A stretch of DNA of 37,733 bases from contig CAMDMY010000024.1 in NCBI GenBank assembly GCA_945902775.1, positions 1 through 37,733 of the forward strand, written 5' to 3'. This document shows, piece by piece, positions 27,011 through 36,132 of the stretch (position 1 is its first letter; each line of letters begins with the position of its first letter). Source of the stretch: Chryseobacterium gleum (GTDB lineage Bacteria > Bacteroidota > Bacteroidia > Flavobacteriales_D > Crocinitomicaceae). Position numbers and translations under genes: made by a program. The notes below the pieces were generated by a model, which did not search any database, had not been told where the DNA came from, and saw nothing but the letters and a program-made list of their open reading frames with translations.

Positions 27011-27787
27011 CTATTTATTTGTTTTATTCTCATTTTCAATATTTTTAACAGGTTTAATTATTGTTTTATCCTCGCTTTTATTTACTACTTTTTTTACAGT
27101 TTTTAACTCAACCAATGTTTTAAATGTTTTTAAGTCATTTTCTAGCAAATCAATTCGTTTTGTTTGGGCTTTAATTAATTCATTTTTAGCAACTAATTCC
27201 TGATTAAAGTGATTTGTCTGAGATTCTAAAATCAACATTCTCCTCGTTAAATCTTGAATAATTTCCTTTTGAGTTAAAGTTGGATCTAAAAACTCTAAAA
27301 TATAAGCTTTACAAAATTCAATGCGCTTTTCTTTTACACAAATTGATTCTTTACTAATATCTATTAGATAAAATTCAGAAGGTATATCTTTTATTTTCTT
27401 ATTGAAATTAGATTCATTTTTCAATGCTTTATTTACACTCAAAGAATCTTTAGAATAAACTAAACATTCTGTATTTGTCACAATATGTTTTTCAAAATAA
27501 ACGTTATCCTCATCCTTAACACCTGTTTTGTATGGAACACCTACAATCTTTGCATTTTTAAAACGAGGATCTTTTGTAATCGAAACTATTTGACTTTCAA
27601 AATCTATTTTTTTTAAAGAATCATCATTCGGATAAAAAAAGATAACCCCTTTTTCATAAGGAGAAAAATAATCTTTAAAGTACTTTACCGTATATTTTTT
27701 TGAGGTATCTGCAAATTTATAATACTCTTTTTGCTGAGCAGAAAGTGTGAAACTAAATAGTATGATAAATATGTATAGATTTTTCAT
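27011..27787 (-). CDS. Secreted protein with C-terminal coiled coil, function unknown
   Basis: A 258-residue protein with a signal peptide ending near 'TLSAQQ' (residue 19). The body (about 20-165) shows no family I recognise. A helical region (about 168-228) has coiled-coil spacing ('LTRRMLILESQTNHFNQEL', then 'LLENDLKTFKTLVEL'), and the tail is Lys/Asn-rich. The coiled coil recalls the one in the secreted FISUMP protein encoded at 18957-19778. It sits directly before the FISUMP-barrel gene (no intervening base) and 21 bases after the vWA/Ig-like gene, so it is probably part of the same surface complex. No enzyme motif is visible. Confidence 0.7.
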   Translation of the reverse strand: MKNLYIFIILFSFTLSAQQKEYYKFADTSKKYTVKYFKDYFSPYEKGVIFFYPNDDSLKKIDFESQIVSITKDPRFKNAKIVGVPYKTGVKDEDNVYFEKHIVTNTECLVYSKDSLSVNKALKNESNFNKKIKDIPSEFYLIDISKESICVKEKRIEFCKAYILEFLDPTLTQKEIIQDLTRRMLILESQTNHFNQELVAKNELIKAQTKRIDLLENDLKTFKTLVELKTVKKVVNKSEDKTIIKPVKNIENENKTNK

Positions 27788-27808
27788 TTTAATTAATATT
27801 AATTGTTT

Positions 27809-28978
27809 TTATAAACTACACTCTACAAATTTGGTGAGTGGTGAAACATAATTTCTGAACGCATCTTTATCATCATTTCTAGATTTTATTTCAAATGTGT
27901 AATATTGATTTTTATCAAAATTATTTATTCGATTTAAATTCATTTTAAATATGAAATTATCTGGATGATCTTGGTGTAATTTGTTTCCTGATTCTATATC
28001 ACTTCTTTTGTAATCTTGACTCCAAATTTTTTGGTGGTTTCTATCAAATATTTCAACAATTACATTATCTGCACAGTTTTTAGCACAAACCAAATAATAA
28101 ATTTCTGATCCAGGTTGAGAAGAAGACATCAACCATTTATTCTTATCTTCTAAGTTTTGTTTATACAGCTGATTATCAGAAAAATACTCAATCTTACATG
28201 ATTCAAAATTATCGTCACATTTTTTATTTACTTCGACTGTAATTTTTGTAGGCTCTGATTCGCAGCCAATTGTATTTTTACTTCTAACGATATACGTTGT
28301 TGTTGATGAAGGTGTCGCTTTTGGTTGAACACAATCCAAGCAACTTAAACTCTCATTATCATCCCACTTAATTTTTGAGTTTTCGGATACAGTGGGACTT
28401 AACATTACTGATTCCCCTTTTTTAATTTTTAGTGTATCATATTTGAAGCTAATTATCGGTTTTTCAATAATTGAACTAGATGGTACATAAAAAATCAATG
28501 TCAATTCTCTACCTGCACTTTTATTCGCAGCTATTTCATCTTCAATTTTAAGTTTAATATCTTCAGCATTGTTTTTAAAATATCCATTTTCAAGACCTAA
28601 TTCTCGAAGATTACAGTTAAACTCTCCTTCTCCAATGAATAATTTTGTTTTAGCTGTGCTATACTCTTTTATGAACGATTTTAAAGTTGTACAAGGTGAA
28701 TAGTCACAATCAATTTTAGATGGATAAAAATTAGTTGATTTTGATTTTTTTGCATTTGACCAAGTATCTGGAAAAAGAGACTCTTTAAGTGAATGACTAT
28801 AAATTTTAAATTCAGAAATCGGTAGTTTTGATTCTAAAAAAATGGTATTCGACCAACTTTGAAAATCACTCTTAGACATTTGAAAATTATCCACAATTAA
28901 ATATACGTGAACAGGTGAACTTTTCGAAAATGAAACGAAGAATTGAAGAATAAATAAGAAAGTAATTAAAATTTTCAT
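27809..28978 (-). CDS. Secreted protein with possible vWA-like N-terminal domain and Ig-like domain
   Basis: A 389-residue protein with a signal peptide (about 1-18). Residues about 22-170 form an alpha/beta region starting with strand 'VHVYLIVDNFQMSKSD' and ending with 'LTLIFYVPSSS', reminiscent of a vWA fold but without a clear MIDAS. Residues about 173-252 are an Ig-like module ('KKGESVMLSP', 'IKWDDNESL', 'TTTYIVRSKN', 'KITVEV') as in T9SS-associated proteins, with paired cysteines (SCLDC). The C-terminal 135 residues contain 'YYLVCAKNCADNVIVEIFD' and 'IWSQDYKRSD', a beta-rich module I cannot name. It follows the receptor kinase by 52 bases and leads into the coiled-coil and FISUMP-barrel genes. 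Function unknown. Confidence 0.7.
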   Translation of the reverse strand: MKILITFLFILQFFVSFSKSSPVHVYLIVDNFQMSKSDFQSWSNTIFLESKLPISEFKIYSHSLKESLFPDTWSNAKKSKSTNFYPSKIDCDYSPCTTLKSFIKEYSTAKTKLFIGEGEFNCNLRELGLENGYFKNNAEDIKLKIEDEIAANKSAGRELTLIFYVPSSSIIEKPIISFKYDTLKIKKGESVMLSPTVSENSKIKWDDNESLSCLDCVQPKATPSSTTTYIVRSKNTIGCESEPTKITVEVNKKCDDNFESCKIEYFSDNQLYKQNLEDKNKWLMSSSQPGSEIYYLVCAKNCADNVIVEIFDRNHQKIWSQDYKRSDIESGNKLHQDHPDNFIFKMNLNRINNFDKNQYYTFEIKSRNDDKDAFRNYVSPLTKFVECSL

Positions 28979-29030
28979 GCGTTATTTTGTTTGATTCTTT
29001 TTTGAATTAGAAATGAATTTGAATGCCTAA

Positions 29031-30917
29031 TTAATGACAATTTAAATTGTTTACTGTTAATGTATTTCCAGTTATTTTGGATCCATTTGAGAAAGTTGAA
29101 ATTAATTCAATAATAATTCTCGAATCGGTATAAATAGAATTAGAATATGAAAAATTAAAACTTGATTTACCTGTTACGTCTTCTTCAACTAATACATTTT
29201 TATCAACCTTACTAGTGAACTTAATTGTCAATCTATCAGCATTAGCTAATTCCTTATTCCAAGTAATGTAATTACCATTAGCTATTAAATTTGATTTGAA
29301 ATTTTTAGGCTTTTCAACAGTGCTTATAGGTTCTACAACAGGAGGATCATTAACTACATCAACAGTAGTATTATCACTTTCTTCCTCAATCTCAGGCTTA
29401 TTATTTTCTTCTCCTTCTATTTGTTGATTATCGCCAGAAAGTAAAATAATAGAAATTGTATTTGCCTTCTGTGAAGAATTAATTAATGTTTTTAGTTTTA
29501 ATTGTTGTAAGATATAATCGTGAAGAACCGAAGCATTATTAAAATAGATACTACCATCAGATTTACCTTTCCCTGATAAATCTAAATAAAAGTACCTGAT
29601 ACCATTTCGTTCTAGATCTAAGGATTTAAATTCACTTAACTGTCTATTTGCAAACATATTAAATGTTGAAGAATACGTCAACATCTCAGTTTCATACATT
29701 TCATTCGCTTCTTCAATTGAAATATCAGCATATACAGATTTACTAAAAGTTAATGTATCTGTTTGATATTCAACATCTATACGTTTAAACGAAACAACGG
29801 GTAAATAGTAAGCATCGTTTTCTATATCCTCATATACATCTACAAACAACTGAATTTCAGTCGGAACGATCATATTTTGTTCAGAAATTGCATGATCCGA
29901 AACAAAATTAATATGAAGAATCGTTTTCTCCTCTGATTTTCTAAATAGAAGAAAGAATAGTAAGATCAACAATAACAAAATTCCACCACCAATAAACCAT
30001 TTTTTATTTGATTTTTTTTTAGTTTTAGTACCCCCCTTAAAACCTCCTGTCTCTCCAAATTTTTGACCATCTATAGTTGTACCTGTTGAAACTACACTTT
30101 TTGATTCAATAGCTTTTTGAAATTCACTACAATTAGAAAACCTATTTACTGGTGATTTTTGTATCGATTTTTCTAGGATGGCACAAAGAAAATCAGGGAC
30201 TCCCGGATAAATTTCCTTAGGATTAGGCAACGGTTCCTTCACAATTTTATCATAAATTTCGTACTCAGTGGTTAAATTATGGTATGGATTAATTCCTGTT
30301 AAAAGTTGATAAAAAGTAACTCCCAAAGAATAAATATCGGATCTTAAATCCAATTCTTTTCCTAGAACTTGCTCAGGAGACATATAAAACACAGTTCCCA
30401 TTTGTGAACCTGTTTTTGTTAAATCATGTCCTTCTTTTCCTAAAATTCGAGCGATTCCGAAATCTAAAATCTTGATCTCATCGTTTTTACCAATTATGAT
30501 ATTTGATGGTTTGATATCACGGTGAATGATTCCCATCTTATGAGCATATGAAAAGGCATCCAATATTTTTTTCATAATAGGAATTGCTCTTTCTGAAGGA
30601 ACGGCCCCAGAAACAGTTGCAATATATTCATCTAAAGGAATACCTTCAACATATTCCATGATTAAATACAATCCTGATTCATCCTCTGTAAAATCATATA
30701 AATTCACAATATTTGGATGATTCAATTCAGCTAATAATGAGGCTTCATTTTTAAAACGGCTTTTTATCTCTGCATTTTTTAAATGTTGAGGCAATAAAAT
30801 TTTAATAGCCGCTTTTCGGTTCACTTGAGTATGTTCAGCAAGATAAACACTCCCCATTCCTCCTTCTCCAAGTATTGAAATTATTTTATAGTTCAGAATT
30901 ATTTTTCCAATCATCAT
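29031..30917 (-). CDS. Transmembrane Ser/Thr protein kinase with beta-rich/FN3-like ectodomain
   Basis: A 628-residue receptor kinase. The kinase domain (about 1-272) has GEGGMGSV, Lys39, HRD 132-134, DFG 152-154 and MSPEQ. A Gly/Thr/Lys linker, which includes the repeated 'G.T' stretch 'STGTTIDG' and a basic cluster, leads to a membrane span (about 307-325). The ectodomain has a first unknown module (about 332-500), an acidic low-complexity linker and a C-terminal FN3-like module (about 540-628). It heads the surface gene run. A candidate -7 element lies about 70 bases upstream. Start choice: two ATGs are adjacent; either gives the same protein but for one residue. It is a likely sensor for the surface lipoproteins encoded downstream (inference). 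Confidence 0.92.
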   Translation of the reverse strand: MMIGKIILNYKIISILGEGGMGSVYLAEHTQVNRKAAIKILLPQHLKNAEIKSRFKNEASLLAELNHPNIVNLYDFTEDESGLYLIMEYVEGIPLDEYIATVSGAVPSERAIPIMKKILDAFSYAHKMGIIHRDIKPSNIIIGKNDEIKILDFGIARILGKEGHDLTKTGSQMGTVFYMSPEQVLGKELDLRSDIYSLGVTFYQLLTGINPYHNLTTEYEIYDKIVKEPLPNPKEIYPGVPDFLCAILEKSIQKSPVNRFSNCSEFQKAIESKSVVSTGTTIDGQKFGETGGFKGGTKTKKKSNKKWFIGGGILLLLILLFFLLFRKSEEKTILHINFVSDHAISEQNMIVPTEIQLFVDVYEDIENDAYYLPVVSFKRIDVEYQTDTLTFSKSVYADISIEEANEMYETEMLTYSSTFNMFANRQLSEFKSLDLERNGIRYFYLDLSGKGKSDGSIYFNNASVLHDYILQQLKLKTLINSSQKANTISIILLSGDNQQIEGEENNKPEIEEESDNTTVDVVNDPPVVEPISTVEKPKNFKSNLIANGNYITWNKELANADRLTIKFTSKVDKNVLVEEDVTGKSSFNFSYSNSIYTDSRIIIELISTFSNGSKITGNTLTVNNLNCH

Positions 30918-30986
30918 AAAAAATAGTATTGTTTGATTTTTAAGTGTTGTATTATTAGTTTATCTGATTGATTTTTCAATCATGCT

Positions 30987-30994
30987 CAAAAATA
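30987..30994 (-). promoter_or_regulatory. Candidate -7 promoter element upstream of receptor kinase gene
   Basis: The minus strand reads TATTTTTG (fits TAnnTTTG), about 70 bases before the kinase start at 30917, in the 168-base gap after the helicase gene. No -33 TTG is seen at the proper distance. Between it and the gene is a 6-bp hairpin, GATTGA/TCAATC with a TTTT loop (30966-30981), which would lie in the 5' leader. The rest of the gap is nearly pure A/T with no further feature. Confidence 0.3.
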
Positions 30995-31085
30995 GCATTA
31001 TTTTTTTTGTTAAAAAAATTTAAATATTATTTATTTTACAAAATGTTAAAAAAATTAATAAATGAAATTGAGAACATGAATCAGA

Positions 31086-34000
31086 TTACATCGGACTCAA
31101 ATTTATCAACAATAATTTTCGAAGTGAATCAATCTGTTCTTTGGTAAGATTTGTTTTTTTCAAAGCATTAATTAATTCTTCTTGTCGTGGTTGACCAAAC
31201 GTCATTCTATAAAGTGCTAGTGTAACTTTTAATTGGTCGTATTTCTGGTGATCCTTACTGAATTTATGGATTGGGACAAATCGCTCTATATTGGCACTAC
31301 CCTCATCTAAATACCAAAAAGGTTTCATACCTGACTTATCTTCTTTGTATTGTTCTTCAGCATTTTCAAAAATACTCTCCCAAATAGTTTGACGATTGTT
31401 TGTATATGATTTTAAAATTAAATCATCAGGTATCCGTTCTGCTATCTTTTTTCTGATTACAAATGCTTTGAATCTATTTATGCGTCCTTCTCTTTGTTCT
31501 AAATCAATGGCATTGTGAGGTAAATTCCAATGTACAATTTTTCTACAATAGAAATGAAAATCCAAGCCTTCTTGACCTACCGAAGTTGATGCTAAAACAA
31601 ATGGTCTAAAAGGAGAATTAAAAACATCTCTTACATTGATCATCCTGTTATTACCAGCATCTGTTCCCATTTTTTGCTCTCCATACGATACCGCAAAATG
31701 CGTTCTCATATTAAAAGTCTCATATCTTGTATTTTCCGTTTTTAGATCTACACCAACAGAGCTTGTTCTTAAAGAAAGTACATTGTGCATTAGGTCAACT
31801 AATTTATCCACTGATTGAATACTATTACAATTTTTCAACATATAAATGTATTCATCAACCATTGATAAGAAATTACCTTCTGCACAATAGCATAAAGTTT
31901 TCCTCCAAAAATCGGTATGTTCAGCTATCGAAAGTCTAATTGCGCTTATTGATTCGGGTTTATTGAACATACTGAAAAAAGAATTCGAAATTTGAAAAGC
32001 ATATTTTTCAATTCCTTTGTCATTTTTAAAATGATTCCGAAGTAAATTTAAAACACATACACCTGGAGATGAAAGTGTTATATCGCTTAAAACTTCGAAT
32101 AAATCAGAAGGAAACTTCCCTAATTTTAAGTGTCCATTTTTAAGCTGAACTACTATTTCATTTAAATTTTCTTTGTGTTTTTCAAATCCATTACCATCTT
32201 CCTGTAAATCAACTACCAATTTACCTTCTAAACATTCATTATTTTTATTTTGAATACTATCTAGTAAGGCACCTGAAATCCAGTACCACGTTTTATCTTC
32301 CTTTGAAGAATCGATTGAATAATCATCTTTCACCTTCAAACTATCAAACAATTGACAAATTAATAAAGCCTGTTGTTTTTTAATTGTTTCGTAGGAATCT
32401 TGAAAAGTTGTAAGTGAATTAATTATTGAGATTTCACTTAGACTCATACTCGGATAAGACAATGTGAAATTAGACATATGATAAATCGTCTTTTCATCTT
32501 TTTCAGCGGTTTTATAAACCAATAAAGGCGCTGGTTTTCTTGGAATTGAAAAATAATTAAATTCACTTTTTTGTTGACTTCCTTCCGCCGTATTAGATTT
32601 TGCAATTGTTCTTCTCTCAACCTCATAGGAAATCAAACTTGCAATTGCTCTTGGTGCCATTTTCCAACTTGAAAAAACCAAAAGCTTCGAGAAATTTTTG
32701 GCTTTGTTATATACTCCCTCAGTTTTATAATATGGTTTTGATGGTGGAACCCATAATAATAACTCTCCTTGCTCTTTAAAACATTCATCTGCTAACATTC
32801 TTAATTTTCCATTTGGGAATGTTGGTTTGGATTCATGATAGCCTAAAGCCTCATATTTATCTATTTTTTTATATTCAATCCATGCCGCTGTATTTTGTGC
32901 TAAATGTGCTGCAATTATTGGGTCTTCAATCGATTTTTCAATTGTTTCTTTTAATTTATATCCATGAAGAAATGAAAGCGGATAAGGTGCTGATTTACAA
33001 AACTCAAGAGTTGAACCAAATCGATTTAAGTTCAAATCGTTCGTTTTCATAAGTTTACTCACTAATTGATCGAGCGCAATGAAATTTTCAACATCGTCTT
33101 TAATGACATCAAATGTTTCATTGGAACATTCTTCCGTCATATTATTATATTCTTTTGCTACACTTAATCGCTCGTTTCTTGTTAGGAATTTTTTAAAATT
33201 ATTTTCAAGATTTTTCTTTTTTTCAGTAGCAACATCAGGATGTAAAATTGCTTCGATTGGATGCCTTAAAATAGAAAAAAAGGCTTCTTGATCTTTCCTA
33301 AAATCTTTCCATAATGTTTCTCCTTTTGAACCTCCTAAAAATTCTATTATTTTTCTGAATTCATCAAAATGACTTTCACCATTTAATTGTTCTAATTGAG
33401 TAGTAAACGGTTTAAATGGTGTGGCAGAAAGTAATAATACTCGTGCTTCATCATTTCTTAATACCAATTTTGCTATTTCACCTGCTTCAGATTCACTATC
33501 ACCATTTAACAAACTATTAAAACGCTGAAATTCATCTAAAATAAATAAATCCGCATCTAAATATTTCAAGCAGACATAAGTCAATTCGTTTCTTAATACT
33601 TTGATTATTTCATAACTAAAACCCATTGGATCAATAGATTCATCCGAGCTTAACTTTTGAACTAATTCCTTAATCGCATCATAAATAGTAGCACATTCTT
33701 TATTTAGGAGGTGACTTACTTTCTTACATCTATCTTTAGAAAAAGAAACCTCTTTTAGATGTTTTAAAAAAGATTCGGCAATTTCTGGCTTAAAAAGTTC
33801 ATCGTAATTTTCAGTAAAATTGTTCGTCTTTGATTCCCAACTCTGCTTTCTTATCATTTTTGTTTGAAGCAATTTAGATAAGATCTTTTCTACATTTTTT
33901 AATTCATTATCTCTTTTAAAAAAACAAAATAACATCGCCCTTTCTTCAACTACACCTACACTATTTGTTAATTGAAAAGAAGTCGAAGGTGTAAGCGAGC

Positions 34001-34361
34001 TTAATTTCAAAATAGCACTTTGATTTTCATTTTCTTTGAAAGCTAAAAAAACAAGTCTACTCAATGGTTTGTCAGCAATACCGAAAGGACTTAATTTAGT
34101 GATATTTTGTTGAGCTAGCACTTGATTTGAACAGATGTACACCACATGAAAAGGTCTATCCTTAGGCTTATAGTGCAAAATTGCATTAGCTATTACACCT
34201 TTAGCTATGATCGTTTTTCCTAACCCTACTTCATCTGCAACTAATACTTTTCTCCTGTCAACTTCATACAATTGTTTTAAAACATAGTCTACGGAAGCTG
34301 ATTGAAACCCTTTCAGTTGTAGATTGATTTTATCTACTGCTAATTTTATATCTTCAATCAT
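31086..34361 (-). CDS. Large SNF2-like SF2 helicase of a putative defence module
   Basis: About 1091 residues. Motif I is DEVGLGKT (43-50 from the chosen ATG), followed by 'VVYICSNQVLAQQN' (motif Ia), motif II 'LFILDEFQRF' (DEFQ, near 276) and motif III 'LLLSATPF' (about 312). The second RecA lobe has 'STSVGQEGLDFHFYC' and motif VI 'QREGRINR' (about 956-963). About 640 residues separate motif III from motif VI, far more than in a core SF2 helicase, so a large insertion is present. I chose the ATG at 34361, which overlaps the upstream TGA by 8 bases; a TTG two codons earlier (34367) is also in frame. It forms an operon with the PLD-like and DUF6361-like genes. Likely role: ATP-driven DNA translocation in anti-phage defence; the specific system is not identified. 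Confidence 0.9.
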   Translation of the reverse strand: MIEDIKLAVDKINLQLKGFQSASVDYVLKQLYEVDRRKVLVADEVGLGKTIIAKGVIANAILHYKPKDRPFHVVYICSNQVLAQQNITKLSPFGIADKPLSRLVFLAFKENENQSAILKLSSLTPSTSFQLTNSVGVVEERAMLFCFFKRDNELKNVEKILSKLLQTKMIRKQSWESKTNNFTENYDELFKPEIAESFLKHLKEVSFSKDRCKKVSHLLNKECATIYDAIKELVQKLSSDESIDPMGFSYEIIKVLRNELTYVCLKYLDADLFILDEFQRFNSLLNGDSESEAGEIAKLVLRNDEARVLLLSATPFKPFTTQLEQLNGESHFDEFRKIIEFLGGSKGETLWKDFRKDQEAFFSILRHPIEAILHPDVATEKKKNLENNFKKFLTRNERLSVAKEYNNMTEECSNETFDVIKDDVENFIALDQLVSKLMKTNDLNLNRFGSTLEFCKSAPYPLSFLHGYKLKETIEKSIEDPIIAAHLAQNTAAWIEYKKIDKYEALGYHESKPTFPNGKLRMLADECFKEQGELLLWVPPSKPYYKTEGVYNKAKNFSKLLVFSSWKMAPRAIASLISYEVERRTIAKSNTAEGSQQKSEFNYFSIPRKPAPLLVYKTAEKDEKTIYHMSNFTLSYPSMSLSEISIINSLTTFQDSYETIKKQQALLICQLFDSLKVKDDYSIDSSKEDKTWYWISGALLDSIQNKNNECLEGKLVVDLQEDGNGFEKHKENLNEIVVQLKNGHLKLGKFPSDLFEVLSDITLSSPGVCVLNLLRNHFKNDKGIEKYAFQISNSFFSMFNKPESISAIRLSIAEHTDFWRKTLCYCAEGNFLSMVDEYIYMLKNCNSIQSVDKLVDLMHNVLSLRTSSVGVDLKTENTRYETFNMRTHFAVSYGEQKMGTDAGNNRMINVRDVFNSPFRPFVLASTSVGQEGLDFHFYCRKIVHWNLPHNAIDLEQREGRINRFKAFVIRKKIAERIPDDLILKSYTNNRQTIWESIFENAEEQYKEDKSGMKPFWYLDEGSANIERFVPIHKFSKDHQKYDQLKVTLALYRMTFGQPRQEELINALKKTNLTKEQIDSLRKLLLINLSPM

Positions 34362-36132
34362 GTGCAAATTCTTTAAAAACAGACCAAATTGGCATGAAAT
34401 CTTCTAAAATTTCACTACCTGATTTCTCGAGTTTATTCACTACTCTATCAATCTCAGTAAGTTTTTTAGGTGATCTTGAAGCTGCTATCATTAATGATTC
34501 ATATATAGAATTATTTTTACCAAATACATCCTGCATTATATGCATTTCACTTTCATTGAAAGTATTTGAATCTTTAATAAGTAAGGAAGAAGTTACTTGG
34601 TCTGAGGATAACAAAAACTGTAGATATTCAAACAATTTTATTTTATTATTGATGAGATTACTAAAAATAACATCCTCTCTCTCATCTGGAATATCGATGT
34701 TCATTTTTATAGTAAAAGATGATTTTAATTCATTTTTACTTTTAATATTTACAATTAAATAACTAGATAAATTAACTATAGATATATTATTAAAAATCAA
34801 AACATTAATCGTTTCAAAATTCAACAATTCAGCATCTTCTTTTCGATGAATCAAACGTACCTCTACCGTAAAATCATTCTTTTTTACACTTGTTAAATCA
34901 ACCAATAATTTTAACGAATAATTTTCATTATCACTATTTTTAATTATTTCTCCCTCGAAAATTTGATTTGTTAAGAAATAAGCCATCTCACGAATTTCTT
35001 TCTCTAAAGTGTCCGTTTGAGCTGTCAATTTAATATCCTGAGGTGTATAAATTTGAAATATGCTTTCGTTCTGATTTAAAAGCATTTCAACTACTTTTTT
35101 TATTTTTTTCAAATTTTCAGTTGAACTAATTTTAACTAGAAATTCAACATTTCTTTCAAATGCTGGGGCTGTCGCATTTGCAGATCCCAGAAACCAATCT
35201 GTTTTATCAGCTGTTTGACCTATAAATAATTTAGCATGTAAATTTTGAGACATCATTTCATCTCCTTCTGAATCAATAATAAATTCTGCTTCAGACACCA
35301 GTGGATTTAGACAATATAGTTCTATCCCTTCTAAACATGTTACTTCTAATTTATCTAACTCTTCTTTACGAGAAATGAGAACTAATTTCTTGTTATTTTT
35401 TTTCAGTTTCTCTATTGTTTTCTCATCAATAAAAGGTGAAATAACAAGTAATTTTCTGTATTTCAGCTGATCTAATGGATTATCAAAAGAAGGACTTTTA
35501 GTTGTGAATTTTTCAATTGGAAATATATCGAATTCATTAAATCCAAATGGTATTTCAAATTCCACTTTTTCTAACTCAGTAAACAACTCTTTATCAATCT
35601 CTTTATTTGCTATTATATAAAAACCTTGAAGAAAAGTACTTAATTTTTGACTCGAATTTTGAATTTGATTGGTAATGATTCCATCGCTATAAAATGAAAG
35701 ATCCCAGGAACGATCAAATGTTAAATTTCGGCTTAATACGATCAATCTATAAATTGAATTTTCACCATTTTCAAACTTTAACACCCATAATTTGGGATGA
35801 AAAGAAGAATGTAAAATAGGAGGTTGAATTTCTGTAACACAGTCCTCCATTAAAGCTAATAGATTATTGTATTTGGTTGGTACTTTGATTTTGCCTCTTT
35901 GACAAAAAACATCCACCTTTCCAGCACTTTTACGAATCGCTTCTAAAATATCATATCTATTCAAAGTAAAATCGCCCTCCATGCTTTTCGCATAAAAAAG
36001 GGCTACCGGAATGGCTAATAACGCGTACAAATCCAACGTATAGGTAGTTCCAATTGCTTTTGTTAATTCATACCCTTCTGGAGGCGAAATTAAAGCACCA
36101 TAATTCAATCTATCTTTCTTTAAATCAAACAT
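34354..36132 (-). CDS. Phospholipase D-like protein with two HKD motifs (putative nuclease)
   Basis: About 592 residues from the ATG at 36132, which overlaps the DUF6361-like gene's stop by 8 bases; an in-frame alternative start lies seven codons upstream at 36153. Two PLD half-sites are visible: 'FHPKLWV' (His112, Lys114) with 'VLSRNLTFDRSWD' (Asn136, Asp144), and 'LHAKLFIG' (His299, Lys301) with 'GSANATAPAFERNVEF' (Asn319, Glu330). Two sites in one chain suggest a self-contained active enzyme. The C-terminal 240 residues have no named domain and may bind the helicase or DNA. PLD-family proteins in such operons (DISARM and Dpd contain PLD genes) are usually nucleases. Substrate and partner are inferred from context. 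Confidence 0.88.
   Translation of the reverse strand: MFDLKKDRLNYGALISPPEGYELTKAIGTTYTLDLYALLAIPVALFYAKSMEGDFTLNRYDILEAIRKSAGKVDVFCQRGKIKVPTKYNNLLALMEDCVTEIQPPILHSSFHPKLWVLKFENGENSIYRLIVLSRNLTFDRSWDLSFYSDGIITNQIQNSSQKLSTFLQGFYIIANKEIDKELFTELEKVEFEIPFGFNEFDIFPIEKFTTKSPSFDNPLDQLKYRKLLVISPFIDEKTIEKLKKNNKKLVLISRKEELDKLEVTCLEGIELYCLNPLVSEAEFIIDSEGDEMMSQNLHAKLFIGQTADKTDWFLGSANATAPAFERNVEFLVKISSTENLKKIKKVVEMLLNQNESIFQIYTPQDIKLTAQTDTLEKEIREMAYFLTNQIFEGEIIKNSDNENYSLKLLVDLTSVKKNDFTVEVRLIHRKEDAELLNFETINVLIFNNISIVNLSSYLIVNIKSKNELKSSFTIKMNIDIPDEREDVIFSNLINNKIKLFEYLQFLLSSDQVTSSLLIKDSNTFNESEMHIMQDVFGKNNSIYESLMIAASRSPKKLTEIDRVVNKLEKSGSEILEDFMPIWSVFKEFAHD

Noticed and set aside
30966-30981. Rho-independent terminator after the helicase gene
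   Set aside because: The stem is only 6 bp, A/T-rich and not followed by a U-run on the minus strand; it is more likely leader sequence or chance.
34394-34762. 122-codon plus-strand open frame
   Set aside because: It lies wholly antisense to the PLD-like gene and its composition mirrors that gene.
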